From Bacteroidota bacterium (lineage in GTDB: Bacteria; Bacteroidota; Ignavibacteria; Kapaibacteriales; UBA2268): a stretch of DNA of 64,000 nt. Each line of letters begins with the position of its first letter. Within the stretch, counting starts at the first letter, position 1. Below the pieces are notes generated by a model. The model was not told the DNA's origin, did no database searches, and saw only the letters and a list, made by a program, of their open reading frames with translations. Shown in pieces: positions 16,994 to 24,422 of this stretch. Location of the stretch: the NCBI GenBank assembly GCA_004322215.1, contig SCSM01000016.1, forward strand, positions 1 to 64,000, in the 5' to 3' direction. The translations under genes were made by a program, and so were the position numbers.

Positions 16994-17644
16994 ATGATAA
17001 AGATGATAAATGAAACAGAAAAAATTAACTTCCTAAAGGAATTTTTTTTCGAGAAAGAATTGATTCAGGAATTTTCCGATTGTCCAGTGGTTGACCTGGA
17101 TGAAAATTATTTTCTTCTAAAAGAAGGAGAATATGTCTCTGCTATACCAATAGTGATTAATGGTTCAATAAAAGTAATACGCACAGATGAATCCGGGAAA
17201 GAAATATTAATGTATTTTATTGAAAAAGGTGAAAGTTGTGCATTATCAATTTCTGCATGCCTGACTAACAGTAAGAGTAAAGCATTGGCACAGGTCGAGG
17301 AAAGAGCAACTGTTATCATTATTTCTGACGATAAACTAAAAAAATGGATTGAAAAATATAATAGTTTTAAAACTTACATATTCAAGTTATATCATAACCG
17401 TTTCACCGAATTGATTAATGTTTTTGAAGCAATTGCTTTCAAAAACATTGATACAAGATTAATCGAAAAACTAAAGGAAAAAATGGCACATCAAAATACA
17501 GATTTAATTAATATTACCCATCAACAGCTCGCCAAAGAATTAGGTACTGCAAGAGAAGTTGTTTCCCGGCTTCTGAAACAACTCGAAAAGCAAGGAAAAA
17601 TCGAAAGCCGAAGAGGAAAAATAAAAATTTTACAGCATTTGTAA
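16994..17644 (+). CDS. Crp/Fnr-family transcriptional regulator
   Basis: Residues about 20-145 form the cyclic-nucleotide-binding-like beta-roll (LLKEGEYVSAIPIVINGSIK, then GKEILMYFIEKGESC). Residues about 150-216 are the winged helix-turn-helix, with recognition segment HQQLAKELGTAREVVSRLLK. The SCALSISACL stretch is common in this family among Bacteroidota; there is no N-terminal cysteine cluster of the Fnr [4Fe-4S] type. Of two nearby ATGs, 17003 has the better spacing from the aaagg at 16988-16992; 16994 is kept as the longer option. A Crp-type box overlaps its stop codon. It is divergent from the ubiE/small membrane gene cluster. Effector unknown. Confidence 0.9.
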   Translation: MIKMINETEKINFLKEFFFEKELIQEFSDCPVVDLDENYFLLKEGEYVSAIPIVINGSIKVIRTDESGKEILMYFIEKGESCALSISACLTNSKSKALAQVEERATVIIISDDKLKKWIEKYNSFKTYIFKLYHNRFTELINVFEAIAFKNIDTRLIEKLKEKMAHQNTDLINITHQQLAKELGTAREVVSRLLKQLEKQGKIESRRGKIKILQHL

Positions 17645-17655
17645 CAAAAGTCACA
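17640..17655 (+). promoter_or_regulatory. Putative Crp/Fnr-type operator upstream of the DUF2892 gene
   Basis: TGTAA-N6-TCACA differs by one base from the classical symmetric TGTGA-N6-TCACA. It overlaps the stop codon of a Crp-family regulator and lies 72 bp before the next gene, a plausible distance for activation. A separate 7-bp hairpin (17645-17663) overlaps it, so a transcript-end role is an alternative. Confidence 0.4.
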
Positions 17656-17727
17656 TACTTTTGCTTATCATACCATATAATTTTGTACCGTATTAATTAA
17701 TTTATTTAATAAAATTTAGGTGTTGAT

Positions 17728-17910
17728 ATGAAATGCAATGTAGGGGAAAATGATAAATTGATTAGAATATTGCTCGGGATCAGTATGATAGCAACAGGTA
17801 TTATTTTAAAAAGTTGGATAGGATATATCGGTATCATTCCGATTTTTACAGCAGTCATTGGTTTTTGCCCATTATATCCAATTGCAAAAGTAAATACTTG
17901 TAAGAGATAA
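17728..17910 (+). CDS. DUF2892 (YgaP transmembrane-like) membrane protein
   Basis: A 60-residue protein with the DUF2892 pattern: an N-terminal CNVGENDKLIRILLG segment, two membrane helices (about 12-28 and 31-48), and GFCPLYPIAKVNT at the end with the conserved cysteine. In YgaP this region anchors a rhodanese, but here it stands alone. It directly follows a Crp-family regulator with a possible operator between them and is closed by an intrinsic terminator. Such stand-alone proteins are often linked to Crp/Fnr and sulfur or redox genes. Function not known. Confidence 0.85.
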   Translation: MKCNVGENDKLIRILLGISMIATGIILKSWIGYIGIIPIFTAVIGFCPLYPIAKVNTCKR

Positions 17911-17930
17911 GATTATTAATTACTTAATTA

Positions 17931-17964
17931 ATAGGATGGTGTAACCACCCCATCCTATTTTTTT
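17931..17964 (+). terminator. Rho-independent terminator after the DUF2892 gene
   Basis: The 9-bp stem ataggatgg (17931-17939)/ccatcctat (17950-17958) is followed directly by a T-run to 17964. Confidence 0.85.
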
Positions 17965-18039
17965 ATTTCTAATTGAACTTGTTTAGAAAATGTTAACAAT
18001 TCCTAATTGTTTCGTTAATGCCGAAAAGATTTAATTTCG

Positions 18040-18060
18040 TAATTTGAAAAAATTTATTAA
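18040..18060 (+). promoter_or_regulatory. Second copy of the shared 21-bp upstream element
   Basis: Identical over 21 bases to 2538..2558, here 31 bp before the transketolase start. A candidate promoter-associated motif, not proven. Confidence 0.3.
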
Positions 18061-18091
18061 TTGAATTTTTGAAAAATATAAATAATTTGTA

Positions 18092-18970
18092 ATGGCTCTT
18101 GAAATTACATTTTCCGACAAAACATTTGAAAATAAGAAAAGAAATCCCGAAGAATTTTCCGAAATAGCACTCGAAATCCGAAGGGATATAATTAAAAGTC
18201 TTTATTTAGCTAAATCCGGTCATAGTGGAGGGACACTCGGAACATCAGATATTTTTTCCGTCTTGTTTTTCGGTGGCGTAATGAAATATAATCCAAATGA
18301 CCCGGAATGGAAAGAAAGAGACAGATTCGTTCTGAGTGCGGGACATCTATGCCCTGTATTGTATTCCACACTTGCAAGAGCAGGATATTTCTCTACTGAG
18401 GAGCTTTATCGTTTACGAAAATACGGCAGCCGTCTGCAAGGTCATCCGGGATATGACATGAAACTTCCCGGCATCGAAAGCTCCACTGGTTCACTCGGAC
18501 AAGGTGTTTCAATCGCAGTCGGGATGGCAATGTCTGATAAATTAGTAGATAAAAATAACAGGAAAATTTTTGCGTTAACCGGCGATGGCGAAATTGAAGA
18601 AGGTACTGTTTGGGAAGCTGCAATGGCTGCGGCAAATTATAAACTGGATAATTTCTGCTGGATTCTCGACAACAACGATTGCCAGATTGACGGCAGAGTG
18701 AGAGATGTGATGAGCATTTATCCCATTGCTCAAAAGTTTGAAGCATTCGGTTTTGATGTAATAAATATTGACGGACATAATTATAGCGAAATAATTAAAG
18801 CATTTGAGAAGTTCAAATCGAACCATGAATCGAAAATCGGTAAACCGACAGCAATAATTGCCCGAACTATTATGGGTAAAGGTGTGTCATTCATGGAAGA
18901 TAATTATATCTGGCACGGAAATCCGCCAAATGAAGAACAGGCAAAAATTGCATTACATGATTTGAAGTAA
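18092..18970 (+). CDS. Transketolase, N-terminal (TPP-binding) subunit
   Basis: First half of a split transketolase, which moves two-carbon ketol units in the pentose phosphate pathway. Active-site histidines are at H44 (SGHSGG), H85 (AGHLCP) and H118 (GHPG). The TPP/Mg motif is GDG (164-166) followed by DNND (193-196). At 292 residues it matches the N-terminal chain of two-subunit enzymes. It lacks the pyrimidine and C-terminal domains, which are encoded at 19663-20670. The two halves are normally adjacent, but here a secreted-protein gene lies between them, 28 bp downstream of this stop. Confidence 0.93.
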   Translation: MALEITFSDKTFENKKRNPEEFSEIALEIRRDIIKSLYLAKSGHSGGTLGTSDIFSVLFFGGVMKYNPNDPEWKERDRFVLSAGHLCPVLYSTLARAGYFSTEELYRLRKYGSRLQGHPGYDMKLPGIESSTGSLGQGVSIAVGMAMSDKLVDKNNRKIFALTGDGEIEEGTVWEAAMAAANYKLDNFCWILDNNDCQIDGRVRDVMSIYPIAQKFEAFGFDVINIDGHNYSEIIKAFEKFKSNHESKIGKPTAIIARTIMGKGVSFMEDNYIWHGNPPNEEQAKIALHDLK

Positions 18971-18998
18971 TTGTTATGAATATTATAGGAATAATCAA

Positions 18999-19634
18999 AT
19001 GAAATTGAAAATTTTTATTCTATTCGTTCTGGTGATTTTCTTAATCACTGAAAATTCTTATTCCGTTACATCTGTGGCTTCAAATAAAAGAAAAAATATA
19101 AAAATTATAAAAAGAGCAAATAAGAAAATTGTTTCAAATAAAGAAACTAAATGCAACATTAACATACAAACAACAATTCCTTATACGATTGAAGAACTGC
19201 AAAAATTCTTTCCTGACACTGTCCTGAATGCCATAGCTTCACCACCATCAACAGGAAGAAGAGACGGGAAACTTAATCAAATTACGACATGTGCGATTGA
19301 GTACCCGCTATCAGGAAGATGCTTTTTTACAATCACACTCACTGATTACGGTTCCTATGATAATATACCATCCAATGAGCTTCGTGATTATTTGGTCCTG
19401 CCAAAAGCATCAGATAAATCAACTGTAGCATATAAAATTCCATGTGGCGATGGATATTATATGTGGCATGATAAATCTAACAACGGTGAAATCAGTTTCT
19501 TATATTGCTACAGGTTTGTACTGAAATTTGAAATTTTAAATTGGGACAATTCATTACCCAAATTGGAAGAATTTGTTAAATTTTTTAACCTGAATAAATT
19601 ACTTGAGGATTCTAAAAACAGATTGAACAGGTAA
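18999..19634 (+). CDS. Unrecognised exported protein between the transketolase halves
   Basis: A 211-residue protein with a clear N-terminal signal peptide (hydrophobic residues 5-17, probable cleavage after NSYS), then a Lys/Asn-rich stretch. The mature part contains five cysteines (TKC, TTC, GRC, PCGDG, LYC). Motifs include YTIEELQKFFPDT and GYYMWHDKSNNGEISF. I do not recognise a family. It is probably periplasmic and could be disulfide-bonded. Spacing to both neighbours is small (28 bp each side), so it is likely co-transcribed with them. No link to sugar metabolism can be inferred from its sequence. Confidence 0.75.
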   Translation: MKLKIFILFVLVIFLITENSYSVTSVASNKRKNIKIIKRANKKIVSNKETKCNINIQTTIPYTIEELQKFFPDTVLNAIASPPSTGRRDGKLNQITTCAIEYPLSGRCFFTITLTDYGSYDNIPSNELRDYLVLPKASDKSTVAYKIPCGDGYYMWHDKSNNGEISFLYCYRFVLKFEILNWDNSLPKLEEFVKFFNLNKLLEDSKNRLNR

Positions 19635-19662
19635 AGAAATAATTGAATTTTTATTAAAGATA

Positions 19663-20670
19663 ATGAGCGAAATAAAACTACTTGGAAAAAAACCCACCCG
19701 TCACGGCTTTGGCGAAGGGCTTGTGATGCTTGGTGAAAGATATGACAATGTAATAGTTCTTGGGGGGGACATAACCGGTTCTGTTATGACCTCTTATTTC
19801 AAAGAAAGATTTCCCGAAAGATTTTTCTCGATTGGTGTCGCCGAACAGAATGCAACAACGATTGCAGCAGGTTTTGCCCTGTCCGGTAAAATCGCATTTT
19901 TTGCAAGTTACAGTGCTTTTTCTGCATTCCGCAATGCTGACCAGCTTAGAATTTCAGTTGCCTACAATGATATAAATGTAAAAATCGGCGGCGGACACGC
20001 AGGCATTACTGTTGGTCCCGATGGAGCGACACACCAGGCATTGGAAGAAATTGCTTTTGTCCGCACACTTCCCAATATGACTCTCGTTGTTCCTTGTGAT
20101 TACTTAGAAGCTAAGAAAGCAACAATTGCTATTGGTGAGAAATTCGGTCCCTGCTTCATCAGGTTTGGCAGGTCTGCCGTGCCTATGTTTACTACTGATG
20201 AAACTCCATTTGAAATCGGAAAAGCGAATGAGTTAAGAGATGGAAAAGATGTAGCAATCGTTGCCTGTGGTCTTATGGTCTGGGAGGCACTCCTTGCCGC
20301 AGAGGAACTGAGCAAAAAAGGAATCAATGCAAGAGTCATCAACAATTCCTCAATAAAGCCGATTGATGTCGAAACGTTAGTCAATGCTGCTCGTGATTGC
20401 GGTTGTATAGTTACTGCCGAAGAACACCAGGTTCACGGTGGATTGGGTGGTGCTGTCGCAGAAGTTACTGCAAAGAACTACCCTGTTCCAATTGAATTTG
20501 TAGGGGTGAGGGATAAATTCGGATGCAGTGGCGAACCTGAAGAACTGATGGTAAAATTTGGCTTGACATGGAAAGAAATTTATGCTTCTGCACTGAAAGC
20601 CATAGAACGCAGAGACAAGGGATTCAGAGGTCTCAGACAGGTTAAGGATGTTGAAGACTACAAGGAATAA
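19663..20670 (+). CDS. Transketolase, C-terminal subunit
   Basis: Second half of the split transketolase (335 residues). The pyrimidine-binding domain (about 8-170) has FSIGVAEQNATTIAAGFALSG, whose glutamate activates TPP, then GGGHAGITVGPDGATHQALEE and DYLEAKKA. The transketolase C-terminal domain (about 190-310) includes AEEHQVHGGLGGAVAEV. It must pair with the TPP-binding subunit at 18092-18970 to be active. Downstream there is only a repetitive AT-rich spacer before a nucleotidyltransferase gene. Confidence 0.93.
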   Translation: MSEIKLLGKKPTRHGFGEGLVMLGERYDNVIVLGGDITGSVMTSYFKERFPERFFSIGVAEQNATTIAAGFALSGKIAFFASYSAFSAFRNADQLRISVAYNDINVKIGGGHAGITVGPDGATHQALEEIAFVRTLPNMTLVVPCDYLEAKKATIAIGEKFGPCFIRFGRSAVPMFTTDETPFEIGKANELRDGKDVAIVACGLMVWEALLAAEELSKKGINARVINNSSIKPIDVETLVNAARDCGCIVTAEEHQVHGGLGGAVAEVTAKNYPVPIEFVGVRDKFGCSGEPEELMVKFGLTWKEIYASALKAIERRDKGFRGLRQVKDVEDYKE

Positions 20671-20766
20671 TTTTAAATTTTGAATGTTGAATTTTGAATG
20701 AATTATCAATTTTCAATTATCAATTTTTCAAAAAATATAAGAAACCTTGATTCGTACAAATCCAAT

Positions 20767-21120
20767 ATGGGTAAATCAAAAAGAAATAGTGCAAATAAAA
20801 TAAGAAAGGAAGAGGCAATCAGGAATGAAATCAGGGAGCTCATTTCCCGAATAGAACCGGATTCTGAGGTTTATCTCTTTGGTTCAAGGGCAAGAGGCAC
20901 ACACAAAAGAAACTCAGATTGGGATTTACTAATCCTTGTTGATGGAAAAGTGGATTGGCCTCGAAAAGAAAAACTTAACAATGACTTATTCGAATTTGAA
21001 TTAGAAAATAATTTAGACTTAAATACGATTATCAGAAACAAATTATACTGGAAAAAAGACATATTAATAAAGCAAACACCTTTCTATAATAATATCCAAA
21101 GAGAAAGAGTAGCTTTGTAA
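20767..21120 (+). CDS. MNT-type minimal nucleotidyltransferase
   Basis: A small nucleotidyltransferase with the polymerase-beta core GSRARGTHKRNSDWDLLIL: the G-S loop followed by the D-x-D metal site. MNT proteins usually pair with a HEPN protein in toxin-antitoxin-like modules, where the MNT adenylylates the toxin. No HEPN gene lies next to it. I place the start at ATG 20767; an in-frame ATG at 20698 adds 23 residues encoded by low-complexity spacer repeats and is less convincing. Low-complexity upstream DNA and the AT-rich flank mark the left border of the accessory island that contains the ABC-3C genes. It may be a solitary remnant. Confidence 0.8.
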   Translation: MGKSKRNSANKIRKEEAIRNEIRELISRIEPDSEVYLFGSRARGTHKRNSDWDLLILVDGKVDWPRKEKLNNDLFEFELENNLDLNTIIRNKLYWKKDILIKQTPFYNNIQRERVAL

Positions 21121-21291
21121 ATATGAAAGAACTATAAATTTCTTATATTTAATAGATAATCAATAATTTTTTATATTTTATAAAATTTGAAATTTTAGAG
21201 AACTAGGGCGTAAATATGGGATAGATAAAATTAATTATTTGAAAATTAATATAACCTGATTGTTGATGATATTCAAGAAAGTAAAATTAAA

Positions 21292-23004
21292 TTATGAATT
21301 TTCAATTCTAAATAATTTATCATTTTGAGAAAGTTTAACAATAAAATAATCTTCATGTTTCAATTCATCTGGTAGTTTATCTTTTAATATAGAAGCAACA
21401 AATTGTATGTTATTATTATTGACAAATTCGACTATTTTTACTAATTGATTATTATGCATTAATTCTTTCTTATCATTCAATAAAAAGTGTAGACAAGGAA
21501 TATTCTCATTATCTGCAAATAAAGTATATGCTATGTCAAAACAAGATATTTCACCTTGCTTTTTCCCAGAGCTAAGATTAGTATTGAATGCACTGAATTT
21601 ATAAAGGCGTTGATTTTTTTTATTATTAACAATATCATACTTCAATGCATATTTTTCACCATATAGAATATCTGAGATGGAAGCAAAATATTTATTGAAC
21701 TTATTAAGTTGAATTTTTACTATCTTTTCAAATTCATTGGAAAATAATTCATCATCAATTTCAGACAATTGTTTATTGTAATCTTTAATATTACTTTCAA
21801 CCTCATCTAATTGTTGAATTATACTTTCATACTCACCTTTTTTCCTAAACATTTCATTTAACTCTATAATAATATTTTCCAAATCTTCAAATGAGTCGCT
21901 TTTGGAAATTTTTATCGTCAAATTATTTTCTTCTTTTAATAAATTTTTTAAATATTCTTTTTTTTCAGAGATTTTCTGTTCTAAAACTGGTAATTCTTTT
22001 ATAATAAACTTTACTTTTTCATTTATCATTTGATTATGATAGTTAACCAATTCTTCAAATGATTTTTGAATACCACTAATTTGATTGGTAGCTTGCTGAT
22101 AAATTAATTGTAGTTGCTTAAGGTCAATTTCTGATTTGTTAGAATTTAATTCTGTTTTTGCTTCAATAATTATATCCTTACGAATATTAAAATTGCTTAT
22201 TTCAGAACTTGTTTTATTTATTTGATATTTAAGATTATTCAATTTTCCTAAATCTGCTTCAAAATTCTCGTTTAAATTTAGATGGGATTTTTTTTGATTA
22301 AGTAATTCAATTTCATTATTAATTAGAGAAAGTGTGGTTTCATATGCCATTTTTGTTTGTTGTTTTTCAAGTCTATTTTTATAATTATCTTCCTGTTTTA
22401 ATTTTGCTAAAATTTCTTGTTTTGAATTACCTTTAGTAAATTCGCAACCCAATAAATACAAATACAAAGTTTCATATTCCGCATCTGTGGTATAAACATC
22501 AAGTGTTTTTAATGTATTGTTCATATTTAAATCTTTGTAACGAATATTGTGAGAAATAATTTGTCTAAAAGTAGGCTTTTCAGCAAAATGGTCAGGGAAA
22601 AATAATTTCAGAAGTTCAATTTCAAATTCTTCTTCTGTAAATGAAGTTTTATTGATTTTACGAATAATTTCTTTTCTAGATAAAAAATTTCTTTCGATAA
22701 CTGTTTCATTTGCTTTATCATTATCTAAGTTGTCAGTAATTACAAGGGTAATTAATACTTTGTTATTAATTAAAAATTCTTTTACAAGCTTGTATTCATT
22801 TTTTTTTGTTTCAGGATCAACATAAATATTCTTATGGTTTGCCCCTAAACAAAAATCTATTAACTTCAATACAGTAGTTTTACCAACATTATTTCCAGTA
22901 ATTTGTTCTTCACTTTCATCAATAATTAAATTAATTCCTTTACGGAATAAAATTTCGCGGATTATTTTTTTTCCACTTGATATAGTCAATGATTTCAGGA
23001 ACAT
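21292..23004 (-). CDS. ABC-3C system DUF2326 ATPase (SMC/Rad50-like)
   Basis: A 570-residue ATPase with DUF2326-type features. The Walker A motif is GNNVGKTT (37-44), followed by the characteristic LIDFCLGANH (48-57). A long region of coiled coil spans about 190-440. The C-terminal ATPase half starts near FSAFNTNLSSGKKQGE, with a Walker-B-like HFLLNDKKEL. Such proteins are the ATPase of ABC three-component (ABC-3C) systems, predicted to sense nucleoprotein or phage-related signals and license an effector. Its ATG overlaps the end of the middle-component gene by 10 bp. Base composition is clearly more AT-rich than the flanking housekeeping genes, consistent with horizontal transfer. Confidence 0.85.
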   Translation of the reverse strand: MFLKSLTISSGKKIIREILFRKGINLIIDESEEQITGNNVGKTTVLKLIDFCLGANHKNIYVDPETKKNEYKLVKEFLINNKVLITLVITDNLDNDKANETVIERNFLSRKEIIRKINKTSFTEEEFEIELLKLFFPDHFAEKPTFRQIISHNIRYKDLNMNNTLKTLDVYTTDAEYETLYLYLLGCEFTKGNSKQEILAKLKQEDNYKNRLEKQQTKMAYETTLSLINNEIELLNQKKSHLNLNENFEADLGKLNNLKYQINKTSSEISNFNIRKDIIIEAKTELNSNKSEIDLKQLQLIYQQATNQISGIQKSFEELVNYHNQMINEKVKFIIKELPVLEQKISEKKEYLKNLLKEENNLTIKISKSDSFEDLENIIIELNEMFRKKGEYESIIQQLDEVESNIKDYNKQLSEIDDELFSNEFEKIVKIQLNKFNKYFASISDILYGEKYALKYDIVNNKKNQRLYKFSAFNTNLSSGKKQGEISCFDIAYTLFADNENIPCLHFLLNDKKELMHNNQLVKIVEFVNNNNIQFVASILKDKLPDELKHEDYFIVKLSQNDKLFRIENS

Positions 23005-23222
23005 AATACTACTTCTCCTTCATTGTTTAAATTTGCTACATTTAAAAGGTAAAGCCAATCTAGACACAAAATAAAAACGGGAAAAGTTAAATTATGTTTT
23101 TTCTTTACATTATGATATAAATCTAATAAATTTTGGTTAGCTTTGTTTTGCAATTCCTTTAAAACAAAAGCACCATTATAATAAATACTATTTTCAGGAT
23201 GTATATTATCAGGTAGTAACAT
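22995..23222 (-). CDS. ABC-3C system middle component 6 (MC6)
   Basis: A 75-residue protein starting MLLPDNIHPENSIYYNGAFV with ALDWLYLL-type hydrophobic strands later (ILCLDWLYLLNVANLN). This matches the winged-helix-like MC6 middle component of ABC-3C systems, in which the conserved start (M-x-x-P, then S-x-x-x-x-G-A) and the L-D-x-L-Y segment recur. I take ATG 23222, not the upstream in-frame ATG at 23270, because the family begins at MLLPD. It overlaps the SMEK gene by 14 bp and the ATPase gene by 10 bp, so all three are translationally coupled. It is thought to bridge ATPase and effector. Confidence 0.82.
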   Translation of the reverse strand: MLLPDNIHPENSIYYNGAFVLKELQNKANQNLLDLYHNVKKKHNLTFPVFILCLDWLYLLNVANLNNEGEVVLCS

Positions 23223-24177
23223 AATTATAATTTTCAGGATTTTTAAAAATTTTACAACGAATAAAAGCATCTACCACAAAAATATTTACACAAATTTCTA
23301 ATTCATCAATTGGAATTTGAACATAGTTTGCACTTTGAATAACTTTTTCCTTGATATTATCAATAACAAGATAAAACAGTTCATCATCTGTAATAGCCTT
23401 CATATTTTTTATATATTCTGTTCTAATTGTAGCTAATACAGCACTACTCTTGTTAACTCCTAAAGCGTCAAATTCCGAATATTTTTTATCAACTCGATTA
23501 TAATGTATCTTATAATCCTCAATAACAAGTTTTGCAGTATTTAGATTATTAAAAGAAATCTTTCTCTCTATTTCAAAACTATTAGTTGATATTGGTTGGT
23601 CATTTTTATCCCAATTTTCAACTGATAAAATATTTATGATAGTGGCTAAATTCGAATCTAACTTTATAATATCGACCTCATTCCCCAATTCTTTTTTTAT
23701 AAGCTGATAAATACTTTTTTGTTTCTCAATTTTTAAAGATTTAATATTATTTAGTATCGATGCTATATCATAAATATCATTTGAAGGGTTGAAATTAATC
23801 CCATGAGGATTAGTATATGTAATTATTCTTAAATTATTGGCTTCTTTTGAGATAGAAATAAACTTAAAATTATAATCAGAGTATTTTTTTAAAATATCTT
23901 TCTTCAGAGCAGATTCAATTTTTGCTTTTGTGTTAGTTGCAGAAACTTGAATAATGATCTTATTTTCATGGTCAATTAAGTCAATAGCTTCAACATTTTG
24001 TAAATTAGTATTTAAATTTTCTAAATTCCATCCAAAAAGTTCATTAAAGAAATGCAAAAAGAAATTTTCCGAATGTACATGTAAATCTAATACATTTAGT
24101 TTACCTCTGGTATAAATCCTAGCTGCAAGAATATTTAGTTTTTCTTCAATATAGTTAAAATATTTTGTACGATTCAT
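23209..24177 (-). CDS. ABC-3C system effector-type protein with SMEK domain
   Basis: A 322-residue protein, first gene of the three-gene cassette. Residues about 5-145 match the SMEK domain: LNVLDLHVHSENFFLHFFN, then GWNLENLNTNLQNVEAIDLID and KIIIQVSATNTKAKIESAL. The acidic D-L-x-D followed by I-Q-V-S-A-T-x-T-K resembles a restriction-endonuclease-like strand pair, though catalysis is not established. Residues about 195-322 look like the conserved ABC-3C C-terminal domain (FDALGVNKSSAVLATI, ELEICVNIFVVDAFIRCKIF). In ABC-3C systems this type of protein carries the effector or sensor function. No HNH, TIR or protease motif is visible. The start is ATG 24177. Confidence 0.82.
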   Translation of the reverse strand: MNRTKYFNYIEEKLNILAARIYTRGKLNVLDLHVHSENFFLHFFNELFGWNLENLNTNLQNVEAIDLIDHENKIIIQVSATNTKAKIESALKKDILKKYSDYNFKFISISKEANNLRIITYTNPHGINFNPSNDIYDIASILNNIKSLKIEKQKSIYQLIKKELGNEVDIIKLDSNLATIINILSVENWDKNDQPISTNSFEIERKISFNNLNTAKLVIEDYKIHYNRVDKKYSEFDALGVNKSSAVLATIRTEYIKNMKAITDDELFYLVIDNIKEKVIQSANYVQIPIDELEICVNIFVVDAFIRCKIFKNPENYNYVTT

Positions 24178-24422
24178 TATTACATATCAAATTAAATTTC
24201 TAGAAAATAGTTTAATTTCTCTTATCTTTGAAATCATACTTGGATATTGTTTACATTCACAAAAATATTTTAATTCTTGATCAAATTTACGTAATAAAAT
24301 TTTTGTTTTAGCTATAATTATAAAATAATTAAAAAATAATTTTTCCCATTCACATTTTCCTATTGCTTTTAACCCAAATCTTATTAATTTAATATGATTT
24401 TTTTTAGCGTTTCAAATTAGAA

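Larger units (their letters stand above)
21292..24177 (-). other. ABC-3C (three-component) predicted defence cassette
   Basis: Three overlapping genes in the order SMEK-domain protein, MC6, DUF2326 ATPase form a complete ABC three-component system as defined by comparative genomics. The block is strongly AT-rich and sits next to an orphan MNT nucleotidyltransferase, between housekeeping genes. No transposase, integrase or att-like repeats flank it. Activity against phage or plasmids is a prediction for the family. Confidence 0.8.

Noticed and set aside
16994-17644. Fnr-type oxygen sensor
   Set aside because: The N-terminal cysteine cluster needed for the [4Fe-4S] centre is missing; only scattered cysteines are present.
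20698-20766. Upstream ATG for the MNT gene
   Set aside because: The extra residues come from a low-complexity spacer repeat (alternating aattatcaatttt-like words) and are not part of the nucleotidyltransferase domain.
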